19,889 nt of DNA from Brachionus plicatilis (lineage: Eukaryota; Rotifera; Eurotatoria; Ploima; Brachionidae), in NCBI GenBank assembly GCA_010279815.1, contig QEOQ01000206.1:165496-185384 (forward strand). Direction: 5' to 3'. This document shows positions 1 to 8,482 of this stretch, piece by piece. Made by a program: the position numbers and the translations under genes. The notes beneath the pieces were generated by a model. That model made no database searches and had not been told where the DNA came from. It was given only the letters and a program-made list of their open reading frames with translations. Positions within the stretch are counted from its first letter, which is position 1; every line of letters begins with the position of its first letter.

Positions 1-620
1 ATTTTATACAAAATTCTCTTTAAAAAAAATTCATTTAAAAAAAATAGGAAAAAAAAACACTTATTCTTTTTTTGAAAATTAAAAAAATTTTTATTCTGGC
101 CGTATTTTGGACCGGCTGTATTTTAATGGCAGCACAGGTGGCCGCCAGATTTGGACCGCAAGTTGGCCTTCTTCCAACACTACACTCAAAGGTCAATTGA
201 TTCTTTGAACCCTTTTTGACACTTCTTTTGCTCTCTGCTCAAAATATCTATTAATTTTTGACAATATGTTTTTAATCAAATCTAAAATTTGAAAAATATA
301 ATAATTTTTTCAATTATTTCCTTCTATAAATTATATTTTTTTGAAATAAATCTCGACAAAAAGACGGGTTTCGAATTTTTTCCACTTTTTCCAAACTTGC
401 TTAAACCACTCGCTTAAAGCGCACAACTTCAACGAAAGGTATTGTAGATTTCAAATACAAATTGAACAAAAATTCTTCATTTTTTGATAGATTAAAATTA
501 AAGTTAATAAAAAATATTAGAAAAAATACTACAACAAAGCACAACATACTTTGTTGAATCTTTAATACCTAAAATAATTTTTTTCATGTAAAAAAGGCAA
601 AAAATAAAGCATCCATACGA
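1..620. other. AT-rich stretch without a gene
   Basis: No convincing coding sequence on either strand. Positions 94-200 form a GC-richer island with imperfectly repeated pieces (GGCCGTATTTTGGACC followed by GGCTGTATTTTAATGG, then further GGCC and GGACCGC words). It looks like a decayed repeat, but I cannot name it. Positions 531-555 form a small perfect hairpin, CAACAAAG and CTTTGTTG around a 9-base loop. Confidence 0.5.
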
Positions 621-1111
621 TTTGAATAGATTATTTTATTTATTTATTTATTTAAAGTTTAAGTCCCATGGACAAATTAAAACAAATTATACAAAAAACA
701 GAAAATTAAAAATCTTTCTCCTATTAGTTTACCTAAATTTACTTTATTTTGAACTTAAGGTTAACAAAAAAATTGGATTGATTTTAATTGATTTTTTCCG
801 AAAACAATTATTTTGTTTAATTTTTATTGAGAATTTACAAATTAAGGGATTTTAAAATATTTTAAATCAGATTTTTATTTATCAAAATTTGTATAGCTCG
901 TATTATTATTATTATTATTATAAAAAAGCTACAGCAAGACTAGCTTGCGGAGGCGTCCTACATGAGAGGTCGCCTATGGTAGTTCGTTTCACATAATGAG
1001 ATAAAAACACTGATAGAAATATACAATAAAATTTTTAGGGTTAAAAAAAGTTAAATAATTTTTGCAAGAATAAAAAAAATAGAACGAATAAATAATAATT
1101 GTTTGTGGTGC

Positions 1112-2411
1112 CTATGGAACGGTAGTTTGGGTACAAGACCGGAAGGCGTCGTATCGGTTCTTGAACTGGTTTACCGAGGTGGCGTTGACGACGGAGGCAG
1201 GCAGGGCGTTCCATTCATTAACCACTCTTTTCGTGAATGTATTGGCTCTTTTGACAGTCTTCTCGCATGACCTCTGATGCCTCTGGCCGGTCCAGTGAGG
1301 GAGAGTGAGTTTGCTAGAACCGGAGGGTTCACCCATTCAACTTCGTTGATGCCATTGGCGAGCTTAGACATCTGGATCAGGTCTCCACGTACCCGGCTTT
1401 CGTGGAGGGAAGTTAGACCTAAGACGGCAAGGCGATCTTCGTAACGCCAGTTCTTGATACGGGGCACCAGTTTGGTGGCCCTCCTCTGCACCTGTTCCAG
1501 CATCTTGGCGTCTTTCTTGCTAGGGGGGTGTTATGTCCCTATCGTGGATACAAAAAGACCTTTTGTTCGTTTTGCCAAATGGCTAGTTTATTAACAAAAT
1601 AAAATCTAAACAGAAATAGAAACGGCCGTCTAAGCCAAACGTTTTTTTAATAAATGTTCAATAAAATTTAATGAAAGAAAAACAAATAAATAATGTCTAA
1701 ACATTAGTTCGCGTCTTCTTATAACACCAAATAACACCAACGCTTGTTTGTAAAATAATTTGTTGTTTGTTCTTTCTTGTTGTTGTTTCATAAAATGCAA
1801 ACAACTAACCGATCCCACAATCTAAATAAAGCACCCGCACTAAATGTTTTATTTTAAAGAAATAAATAAGCAGAACTAAATACATTTAAAGTTGTTCTCT
1901 TTTAATGTTTACGTGATGTCTGTACATCACAAGGGGGGACCAGACAAAAGCGGCGTATTCCAGATGGGGTCTAACATAGGCACAGTAGAGGGTCCTGCAC
2001 GTATCTAAGGTCCAGAACCTGAAAGATCTCTTCAACTGGCCGAGTATTCCTGTGGCTCTGTTGACTTGATTTTTAATGTGGTTAGAAAATTTTAAGTTAC
2101 GTGCGAATGTGACTCCCAGATCCTTTTCGGTATCGACGAGGGCGAGCGCGCTCCTGGAATCATTCTCACCCATATGTAGTTCAGGCAGTGCGTAGTTGAT
2201 CTTGCCGGACTTGCTGAAATGCATCGCCTTACATTTGCTCACATTGAAGAGCATTCGCCAAGTATTCGACCACTCGGATAGAGCGTCGAGGTCGAGTTGC
2301 AGTGTGGTTAGGTCGTTTGTGCTGCGTATCGTTGCGATCAGTTTGCTGTCGTCGGCGAATAGTTTGACTAGATGGCTGACTGCCGCGGGCATATCGTTGA
2401 TGAAGAAGAAG
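1112..2411 (-). pseudogene. LINE reverse transcriptase, C-terminal half, broken
   Basis: Encodes the back half of a non-LTR reverse transcriptase, which copies LINE RNA into the target site. Visible pieces in order are FFFINDMP before the catalytic box (just above 2392), LFADDSKLI with the two catalytic aspartates, the thumb-side motif DLGVTF, and YVRPHLEYAAFVWSP near 1940. After a 403-base insertion the frame resumes at about 1521 with MLEQVQRRATKL and RGDLIQMSKLANGI. A frameshift near 1325-1336 moves to the frame carrying FTKRVVNEWNALPASVV, which ends at the stop at 1112. The N-terminal endonuclease and the first RT motifs are absent. It cannot be active because of truncation, frameshift and insertion. 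Confidence 0.85.
1529..1931 (-). mobile_element. solo LTR of an LTR retrotransposon
   Basis: A 403-bp insertion exactly interrupts the reverse transcriptase frame of the surrounding LINE. On the minus strand it begins TGTGATGTACAGACATCAC and ends GGGACATAACA, giving TG...CA ends. It is flanked by AGGGGGG at 1522-1528 and again at 1932-1938. Removing it and one flank copy restores the open frame (VWSPLA). Minus-strand reading gives a TATAAGA box and an AATAAA signal about 70 bases before the 3' end, which is the usual LTR order. No internal gag-pol is present, so it is a solo LTR left by recombination. A 7-bp duplication is longer than the usual 4-6 bp; the G run may have slipped. Confidence 0.75.
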
Positions 2412-2890
2412 TATTGATTTTAAGTTATTTAGATCTCTGTATTTAACTTCTGTTCGTCCTCTTTTGGAATTTGTCATGCATGTATGGTCTCCAATTCTTA
2501 AGTCTGACTGTGAGAATGTTGAAAGAATTCAACGCAGAGCTACGAATCTGGTGGAAAGAAGAAAAAGAGGTGATCTAATTCGATTATACAAGTTCATGCA
2601 TGGAATAGAATTGGTTGAAAAAAGCAAAAATTTTAATGTCACAAAAAACCAAGAGCGATGTCACTGCTTCAAATATCACAAAGAAATTTCGAGACTCCAA
2701 CATAGAAACTTTTTTTCAGCAGAACTGCTACCATATGGAACTCGTTTCCAAATAAATTAGTTGAAGCCAACAATGTTAACAGCTTTAAAGCAGACATTGA
2801 TTGCTGGATGAGCAGAAATCAATCACATCAGCTGTCTTAACTGGCTAGCCTGCTACAGTCAAAACTCCTACTGCTACTATTAAGTTTTTT
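2412..2890 (+). mobile_element. truncated CR1/jockey-like LINE fragment
   Basis: Plus-strand RT C-terminal remnant starting abruptly next to the minus-strand LINE. The frame opens with FKLFRSLYLTSVRPLLEF and passes HVWSPI, then IQRRATNLV joined directly to ERRKRGDLIRLYKFMHG. Compared with the related copy at 1171-1503, about 25 residues are missing between RRATNLV and ERRKRGD, so there is an internal deletion. Near 2720 the frame shifts to one reading TIWNSFPNKLVEANNVNSF and stops at about 2838-2840. The 3' region has CTGGCTAGCCTGCTACAG and a degenerate TAC-type tail (CTACTGCTACTATT). It is a dead copy from the same broad clade as the elements at 898-2411 and 8706-9295. Confidence 0.75.
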
Positions 2891-3597
2891 TTATATTAAA
2901 AATTTAGATTTTTAATTTAGCTTATTACTCAAATTTAGTCAAATTATTATTTGAAAGCATAAAAATTTACTATTTTTTTTATTATTGAACAATTTTTATA
3001 AAAAATTAAATCTCTAAAAAAATGATGTAAGAAAATTACGAAAATTTTTCTCTAAAATTTATCAATATATAAAATATGTTTCTTTTTTTTTTAATTTTTT
3101 TTATAAATTATATTTAAGATATTTTTTCTAAGCAATTTAATTAACTTAAATTATAACTTTATATAGCAATTGTAAATCACAATAACAAAAATTTCTTATC
3201 AATATTTACTAAAAACAATTGAGAGATTTTTTTTAGTCATATAAAATTACAAATTTTTTATGAAATGTAATTTTTAGCTTAAATATAATTAATTTAAACT
3301 AGTGTTGTAAATCAAATTGGAGATTTGAACAAATTATTCGATTTAGTACGATTTTAATTTAAAACATAATTTTAATTCAAAAACAAACTAAACTAAAATT
3401 TGGATTAAAAATATTATGCTGATATCCCAATTCCAAAGCATGCTCTTTTTTCAAATGACCAAGCATATTGCTTGAGGAATTTGTATTACTATATTCAACA
3501 GTGTAATATCAGAATTTTTATTTACTAAAATTTTCTAACTTTAATTGAATTATTGTGGTAAGAGATCTTTTAATGCTTTTTATTTATCGATCGAGTA
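2891..3597. other. AT-rich intergenic stretch
   Basis: Very AT-rich, with long T and A runs and no open frame resembling a protein. Nothing recognisable besides simple sequence. The first part may be the extended 3' remnant of the preceding LINE. Confidence 0.5.
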
Positions 3598-3605
3598 GTA
3601 AAGGG

Positions 3606-3705
3606 GGTTATTACTGTAACACGGACCTCCAGTTTTTAAATAAAACACGGACCCATACTTATCTCCCCCATTAATACTATGCCATTTATCCCCCACCATT
3701 TTTCT
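3606..3705 (+). repeat. left terminal inverted repeat
   Basis: 100 bases, pairing with 4520-4619 with six mismatches and no indels. Contains the words AACACGGACCTCCAG and ATACTATGCCATTTATCCCC. Confidence 0.92.
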
Positions 3706-4407
3706 AGTACTAAATTTAATTATTATTCTTTTCTATAATTTTAAAAATAAAAAAAGTAATTTTCAATGCAAATAAAATAGAAAAACACTTTTTTTAAATT
3801 TTGTCTCTTTTTTATATTTTTTATTCAAATCTAAAGTGTTTCAATAAATCAGAAGAGAAAAGTTTTATATAATATTCTAACGAGCCCAAAAAAACAATCT
3901 AAAAATCTCAACAATAAAAATTTTTCTATATTTTAAAATTTTAAATTAACAATTATTTAATAGAAATTATTAAATCATGCTAATGCAAAAGTTTTATTTT
4001 TGATCAAAAATGGGTTCGCTAATATGGACCAATAATTATTCCAATCAGATAATTTTCAAAAAATCAGAATTCGGTGTCAATCGATTTTTTCATTTAACTT
4101 TTACTCTATATAAAGACAAATTTTAAAATAAAAGTTAATTTTTAATTTTTCAATTTGACTCCACAATTTTACAAGTTTATTCCAGAAGAAATTCGAAATT
4201 ATTCTAAGAATAAAAGCAAGTTTTTGCGCTTACTCTTAGTTTAAAGTCAGGTTTCAAGGTTTATTCTAAAAAAAAATAAAATAATTTTAAAGCATGGCTT
4301 CGAAGGTATTATTTGGGTTTATATAGAATTAACCCAAATTTTGATATTGTTCTAAGAGGAGTGGTACCGAGTTTTCGGTAATTGTTTTTATTTGTTGAAA
4401 AAAAATA

Positions 4408-4461
4408 AATCGTTTTTAAATAAATTAATTTAAAAACGATTAAAAAAATTTAAAAACGATT
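4408..4461. repeat. internal palindrome plus a direct copy
   Basis: AATCGTTTTTAAAT at 4408-4421 pairs perfectly with ATTTAAAAACGATT at 4428-4441. The second arm recurs in direct orientation at about 4448-4461. It lies inside the long-TIR transposon, on its right side, where subterminal repeats often sit as transposase binding sites; that role is inference. Confidence 0.6.
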
Positions 4462-4519
4462 CGATTGAAAAACGAGCTTAGATTTTGGTCTTGCGTGAAA
4501 GATGGTAAAATTTTGTATA

Positions 4520-4619
4520 AGAAAAATGGTAGGGGATAAATGGCATAGTATTAATTGGGGAGATAAGTATGAATCCGTGTTTTATTTAAAAACTGGAGGT
4601 CCGTGTTTTAGTAATAACC
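4520..4619 (-). repeat. right terminal inverted repeat
   Basis: Reverse complement of 3606-3705 at 94 of 100 positions. Followed directly by the second copy of the GTAAAGGG target duplication. Confidence 0.92.
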
Positions 4620-4627
4620 GTAAAGGG

Positions 4628-5040
4628 TGCTTGTAAAAAATCTTGAATTTGACTCATTCTAAAAAATTTAAATGCATCATTTAATATGCAAAATTTTTCT
4701 ATGTTTTTGATAATATCTGAATTATTTTGGCGCCATATGACCAGAAGAAACACAGAACTTGATGGGATCATCAGTTTAAGATTGGTTTCTGATACAACAA
4801 AAAATGGTAAATTAGCTCAATATTTGCCGTAATATATTTCTTTTAAAAATATTTTTTAAAAAGAAACTTTTTTTTTAATTCGTAATCAAACTTTATTATG
4901 AATAATGAATTAAAATATTTTTTTCTATTTTTTTTTATCAATGGGGTTTTAAAATTTTAATAATAATAATAATAAAAATAATAATGATAAATATTTTGGT
5001 TGGACCTTGAATTATTTTTTGAAATTTTTATTTTTTTTCA
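4628..5040. other. AT-rich intergenic stretch with (AAT)n
   Basis: No supported gene. A short AAT microsatellite lies near 4960-4990 (interrupted). A 61-codon minus-strand frame at 4586-4771 overlaps the transposon end and has no recognisable features, so it is not called. Confidence 0.5.
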
Positions 5041-5042
5041 TA

Positions 5043-5265
5043 AAGTGTCCCAGATGATATAGGTAAGTCGGAGGTCTTTTTATCCTCTAATTCAGGAGTC
5101 TCTGGGAGAAAAAGTAGATTAGATATTGTCAAATGCCTACCAACTTTTATAGAGGACATATTAAGCTATTAATTAAAAAAAATCAGGCGAGTTGGTCGCT
5201 TTTTGATCGATGAATTAACTTTGTTGTTGTTCCTGTCCGACTTACCTTTATAATTTGGGGCACTA
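5043..5265. mobile_element. degenerate MITE, possibly Tc1/mariner-like
   Basis: A 223-bp segment with imperfect inverted ends of about 32 bases. The left end reads AAGTGTCCCAG...GGTAAGTCGGA, and the reverse complement of the right end reads TAGTGCCCCAA...GGTAAGTCGGA. TA dinucleotides flank both ends (5041-5042 and 5266-5267), as for Tc1/mariner elements, whose termini often begin CAGTG. The first base of each end has diverged from that consensus. No coding capacity. A TA duplication is weak evidence in AT-rich DNA. Confidence 0.5.
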
Positions 5266-5420
5266 TAGGAATGCATTTTTAGGACGCCTTTAAAGGTAAA
5301 AGTATTATTTTTTATCAAATTTATTTAATTTAAATATCATGTTTTATCGAATTTATAAAATGTGAATCAATTGTCTGCGAAAATGTTTTTAAAAGTTAGA
5401 AAGGTGAATACTCAAAAGTG

Positions 5421-5426
5421 TTTATT
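5421..5426 (-). promoter_or_regulatory. candidate polyadenylation signal of the homeobox gene
   Basis: AATAAA on the minus strand, about 60 bases after the homeobox stop codon. The position is plausible for a short 3' untranslated region, but this hexamer is common in DNA this AT-rich. Confidence 0.4.
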
Positions 5427-5485
5427 TAAAAAAAAAAATTTAAAAAAATGGATTTTACATTATTTACAATGTCATAAATTAAAGG

Positions 5486-6142
5486 TTACAAATTTTTAGT
5501 GTTGCATAACTTTTTTTGTTTGCTCCGCGTATTCTTGAACCAAGTTTGAACAGTTCGCATGGACACAGCCAATTTATGAGCAGCCATTTCCAATTGTTCT
5601 TTAGATGGATAAATTGTATCGCGAAATATTGTCAACAAATACTTTTTTTGCTCCATTGTAAACTGAGTTCTAATTCTTCTCTTTTTGTCATTATTGTTAT
5701 TCATGCATTCAGTCAGCTCTTCATTCACAATTTTTGATTCAATTAATTGTCTGCTGTCACTTTTGCAGCTTCTATGATTCGAATCAGCACTTTCTGAAGT
5801 CTGGTTATACTGAAGATTTGAATTTGTACTTTCACAATTGAAATTGTAATGTGACTGTGAATAGTTAAATGGTTCACTATAATTATTATAGTAAGAATAT
5901 GCTGGATATGATAAAGAATAGTCAGAATAAAGAGGGTAGTATGAAGAGTAAGATGTATGAGGTGAAGGGAAATAGCAGGTTGTATCAGAGCTTGTGTTTG
6001 ATTGTTCTGGTGAAGTGGAGTACGTGGATGAATTTCCGATGCTTTGAGGAGGTGTTAGAGATTGACGTGAATAGTCCAAATAGCTGCTATTGTACACTAC
6101 ATTTTCATATTGGTAAAAATAGCTTTGGTTATCAGTATTCAT
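5486..6142 (-). CDS. divergent K50 homeodomain protein
   Basis: A 218-residue predicted nuclear transcription factor from one uninterrupted exon. Residues 1-130 are low complexity, rich in Tyr, Ser, Asn and Pro, with many SY and YS pairs, and probably disordered. Residues 154-213 form a homeodomain of the usual 60-residue length: KKRRIRTQF at the N-terminal arm, Leu16 and Phe20 core positions, and recognition helix TVQTWFKNTRSKQKK. W201 and F202 are homeodomain positions 48-49, K203 is position 50, N204 the invariant Asn51, and R206 Arg53. Lys50 is known from bicoid, Otx, goosecoid and Six proteins, where it favours TAATCC-type sites. Position 52 is Thr instead of the common Arg. No paired, POU, LIM or hexapeptide motif is seen, so I leave the class open. 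The ATG at 6142 is the first in frame and follows an A-rich stretch. It does not look decayed. Confidence 0.9.
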   Translation of the reverse strand: MNTDNQSYFYQYENVVYNSSYLDYSRQSLTPPQSIGNSSTYSTSPEQSNTSSDTTCYFPSPHTSYSSYYPLYSDYSLSYPAYSYYNNYSEPFNYSQSHYNFNCESTNSNLQYNQTSESADSNHRSCKSDSRQLIESKIVNEELTECMNNNNDKKRRIRTQFTMEQKKYLLTIFRDTIYPSKEQLEMAAHKLAVSMRTVQTWFKNTRSKQKKLCNTKNL

Positions 6143-6539
6143 TTTTTTTTAATTTTAGGAAGAATTTCAAATTTATGATTTTTTTTTTGCCAAAAAAATA
6201 CTAATTTATAACCATTTTTTTATTGATGAGTTAATTAGAATAAATTTTTGCAATATTGGTCTTCGTTCATAAAATAAATGAACATTATCTATTAGTACTG
6301 GAAACCAATACATGAGAGTTAATTGTACAACGAAAACCCAATTTATTGTTTACTTATTTTTCTATTAATTAAATGTTGATTAATTGAAGTGTCTAATTAA
6401 AATTTAATTGACAAATTTCAAAAATTAACATCATGCTCATTATTTTAAACCTTCGTGGGTGCATGCAATGGATATTAACCATCTTTGCACCTTTTTTCAC
6501 CTTTTTATTTATTAATAAAATTAATAAAATAATAAATAA
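6143..6539. other. upstream region of the homeobox gene
   Basis: AT-rich and without coding sequence. It should contain the homeobox promoter if the gene is active, but no certain TATA box or initiator can be picked out in this composition. Repeated TTAATTG and AATTAA words occur (for example 6359-6424). These are TAAT-type homeodomain core sites but are also expected by chance here. Confidence 0.35.
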
Positions 6540-6659
6540 ATAATAAATTTTAATTTAATCTTATTTTTTCTTTACATTTATATTTCATTTTGTCTTAATT
6601 TTTTTTAATCTGTATTAAATAAGATAAAACAAATAAATAAATAAAATTTTTTATTTTTC

Positions 6660-6686
6660 TCTGAAGGCGCTAACGCTCGATACAGA
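6660..6686 (+). repeat. LINE 3' hairpin, copy B
   Basis: TCTGAAGGCGC with loop TAA and CGCTCGATACAGA, followed by TTTAAAATAAATAAATAA. Outer TCTG/CAGA and inner GGCGC/CGCTC pairing is visible. In characterised LINEs such 3' hairpins recruit the reverse transcriptase; that role is inferred here. Confidence 0.6.
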
Positions 6687-6802
6687 TTTAAAATAAATAA
6701 ATAATTATTAACATTTCGTTTTAAATTTTTTTATCCTTTTTTTTATTTTATTTATTTTTTATTTATTTTAACTTATTTAACTGCATTTTAATTTTTTTAT
6801 AT

Positions 6803-6829
6803 TCTGAAGGAGCATTAGCTCGGTACAGA
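6803..6829 (+). repeat. LINE 3' hairpin, copy C
   Basis: TCTGAAGGAGCATTAGCTCG then GTACAGA, with tail AAACAAATAAATAATAAA. The cleanest of the copies: TCTG/CAGA and GAGC/GCTC stems are exact. Confidence 0.65.
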
Positions 6830-7149
6830 TAAACAAATAAATAATAAATAAATAAAATTGAGCGAAAGATATGTAGCGGGAGAACTGCGTCATTTTGTTC
6901 CATTGTCATCAAGCTTGAATATAAAGCAGGTTTTGAATCAAGGTATTTTAAATACCCAAATCCATTCTGTAATTGCTATCTTACTATTTCTTCTTTCTGT
7001 CCTAAACTGTTCAATACTTAAACATTTAGCACATGTCACCTCTTACAATTTATCAATTTTAATCGTCTATTTATTATATTTTAATTTACTTTAATTTTAT
7101 CTTATTTTTTCTTTAAATTTTTATTTTATTTTATTTTTATTTTTTTTAA

Positions 7150-7176
7150 TCTAAAGGAGCTTTAGATCGGCACAGA
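7150..7176 (+). repeat. LINE 3' hairpin, copy D
   Basis: TCTAAAGGAGCTTTAGATCG then GCACAGA, with tail TAAAACAAATAAATAAATAA. Diverged at the inner stem. Confidence 0.6.
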
Positions 7177-7270
7177 TAAAACAAATAAATAAATAATCAT
7201 ATTACCTAGTGTAGCATCTTAATCCTAATATTCATTTGTCAACTTTCCGATTGATAACTAGGAATTTTTT

Positions 7271-7317
7271 TATTATCTCTTTATTTGTTTACTGTACCGA
7301 GCTTAAGTGTCTTAAGA
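7271..7317 (-). mobile_element. LINE 3' end, inverted (copy E)
   Basis: On the minus strand it reads TCTTAAGACACTTAAGCTCG followed by GTACAGT and the tail AAACAAATAAAGAGATAATA. AGCTCGGTACAG and the AAACAAATAAA tail match copies C and D. The amount of LINE sequence 5' of the hairpin is unclear. Confidence 0.5.
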
Positions 7318-7905
7318 ATAAAAAAATAAATAAAATAAAATCAAATAATAAATTTGAAAATAAAGTAAAATAGGGTAAAGAAAACTGAATTTAAAAAGAA
7401 ATTTATTGAAAAATAAAATATATATAGTGACGTTACACACGTGTTTAAATAGCTGAGGCTTCTGGAAAAAAAAGTAATATAGATATTTTTTGATGTACCC
7501 ACTGTCTTAAAATTTTTCTTTTTTAGCAAAGTAAACTTTTTGATTAAATTTCATCGCAGATTTTTAATTTTTTTAATATTTCAAAGCTTTATTTTTAATT
7601 TTTTGAAAAAGGATTGTAATTTCTAAAAAATGCAATGAAATTTAATTGCGTACAATTTATTTTTATTTTATTTTAACTTAACTTTTGATTTTATATTTTT
7701 ATTTTTTTACGGATTTATAGATTACATATATATTACTATTATATTATTGCTATTTAAAAAAAAAAGATAATTTTAAGAAATTTTTTGAAATTTTGGAATT
7801 ATTTCGATTAATTCATCAAGTTTTTTTAATATTGAATGCTTTTGGCTTCAGTTACGAAGGGCATTGATAAAAACGATGAAAACTCGACTTCCTGTTAAAT
7901 TTTTT
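7318..7905. other. AT-rich stretch without a gene
   Basis: No supported coding sequence. A 62-codon minus-strand frame at 7341-7529 is Phe/Tyr/Leu-rich, as expected from translated T/A runs, and is not called. Confidence 0.45.
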
Positions 7906-7907
7906 TT

Positions 7908-7955
7908 ATTATTACTATTTATTTGTTTTTCTGTTCGAGCATTAACTCTTTCAGA
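7908..7955 (-). mobile_element. LINE 3' end, inverted (copy F)
   Basis: On the minus strand it reads TCTGAAAGAGTTAATGCTCG then AACAGA, followed by AAAACAAATAAATAGTAATA. It matches the hairpin and tail consensus of copies B-D. Confidence 0.55.
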
Positions 7956-7965
7956 TAAAAAAATA

Positions 7966-8416
7966 AAATAAAATAATTCAAACAGTTTTAAAATATTTTA
8001 AATTTAGTAAGTTTTGTACATTTGGCAAGATTTATTTTCTATTTAACATTTTTCAATAAAACTTTAAGTCAAAAAAGTCAAATTTACAAAATTTTGGAAA
8101 CAAAAAACTCAAAAATTAAAAATATAATTAAAAAATAACCTAAAAAACTATAAGATTATTATATCTTATAAAAAGAGATATTTGAATTTTATCATTTTGT
8201 TTTTTTTTTAATTTTAAATCCAGTTCTTTTTTACTTAAAGTTTTATTGAAATATGCTAAATAGAAAAAAAATCTTGCCATTTTTAAAATGAGAAATATTT
8301 AACAAGATGAGAAACAAAAATAATAATTAAATAATTGTTAAGTTAGAAAATAAACGGATGTGGGAAAATAAATGAATAGAAATTAGCTTCTTGATAATCT
8401 TATCATTCCAATTTTG
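7966..8416. other. AT-rich stretch without a gene
   Basis: No frame of interest on either strand. It may hold unrecognisable 5' remains of the decayed plus-strand LINE whose first recognisable residues lie at about 8476. Confidence 0.4.
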
Positions 8417-8482
8417 CATTCAATGTTCAATGAAAGAGTGTTTTTAACGATTCTTCAGACTAAATTTTTCTAGTTGTACAAA
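8417..8482 (+). repeat. 66-bp direct repeat, copy 1
   Basis: Starts CATTCAATGTTCAATGAAAG and ends near TTGTACAAA. About 93% identical to 9296-9360. The two copies flank the minus-strand LINE insertion and part of the host LINE. Confidence 0.85.

Larger units (their letters stand above)
898..2411 (-). mobile_element. 5'-truncated CR1/jockey-like LINE, split by a solo LTR
   Basis: A non-LTR retrotransposon copy read on the minus strand. It keeps the second half of the reverse transcriptase, the C-terminal region, about 210 bases of 3' untranslated sequence, and a trinucleotide tail ((ATA)n on the minus strand, 901-921). Its GC content is visibly higher than the flanks, which suggests younger or foreign sequence. 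The 5' end stops near 2411, where a plus-strand LINE fragment begins, so it is a typical truncated target-primed insertion. Microsatellite-like tails are known for the CR1/L2 group, and the protein style agrees; the exact clade is not certain. The 1529-1931 segment is a later insertion. Confidence 0.85.
3606..4619. mobile_element. complete non-autonomous DNA transposon, 100-bp TIRs, 8-bp TSD
   Basis: A 1,014-bp element bounded by 100-bp terminal inverted repeats (3606-3705 and 4520-4619) that differ at 6 of 100 positions with no gaps. The ends read GGTTATTACT. The 8-bp direct repeat GTAAAGGG lies immediately outside both ends (3598-3605 and 4620-4627), which marks a transposase-made insertion. 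The 814-bp interior has no transposase-like frame, so the copy must depend on an enzyme elsewhere. Known superfamilies with 8-bp duplications include hAT, P, Merlin and some Mutator-like elements. The GG start and long TIRs fit Mutator-like or Merlin better than hAT (whose ends usually start CA). I cannot settle the superfamily from sequence alone. Confidence 0.9.
6540..7197 (+). mobile_element. four LINE 3' ends stacked head to tail
   Basis: Four severely 5'-truncated copies of one LINE family follow one another in the same orientation. Each ends in a short hairpin (consensus like TCTGAAGGAGC, loop, GCTCGGTACAGA) and an AAACAAATAAATAAA tail. Copy A ends about 6645, B about 6704, C about 6855 and D about 7195. 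Copies A and D share an extended 3' untranslated region (about 6545-6640 and 7085-7190). Copy A has lost the hairpin, keeping only TCTGTATTAAATAAGATAAA. Copy D's 5' part (about 6856-7090) is GC-richer and may be decayed LINE coding sequence. Each new copy begins in or next to the previous A-rich tail, which suggests insertion into tails. Confidence 0.65.

Noticed and set aside
622..855. 77-codon plus-strand frame
   Set aside because: Its composition (Phe, Leu, Ile, Lys, Asn) is what AT-rich noncoding DNA gives; no motif and no gene context.
898..921. CRISPR-like or satellite repeat at (ATT)n
   Set aside because: A simple trinucleotide run at the 3' end of a LINE; it has no spacers.
5869..6204. 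Plus-strand 111-codon frame over the homeobox gene
   Set aside because: Antisense shadow of the Tyr/Ser-rich coding region, with no recognisable domain.
6858..7094. 78-codon plus-strand frame
   Set aside because: No ATG at its start, and it lies inside a truncated LINE 3' copy; it may be decayed LINE coding sequence but cannot be shown to be a gene.
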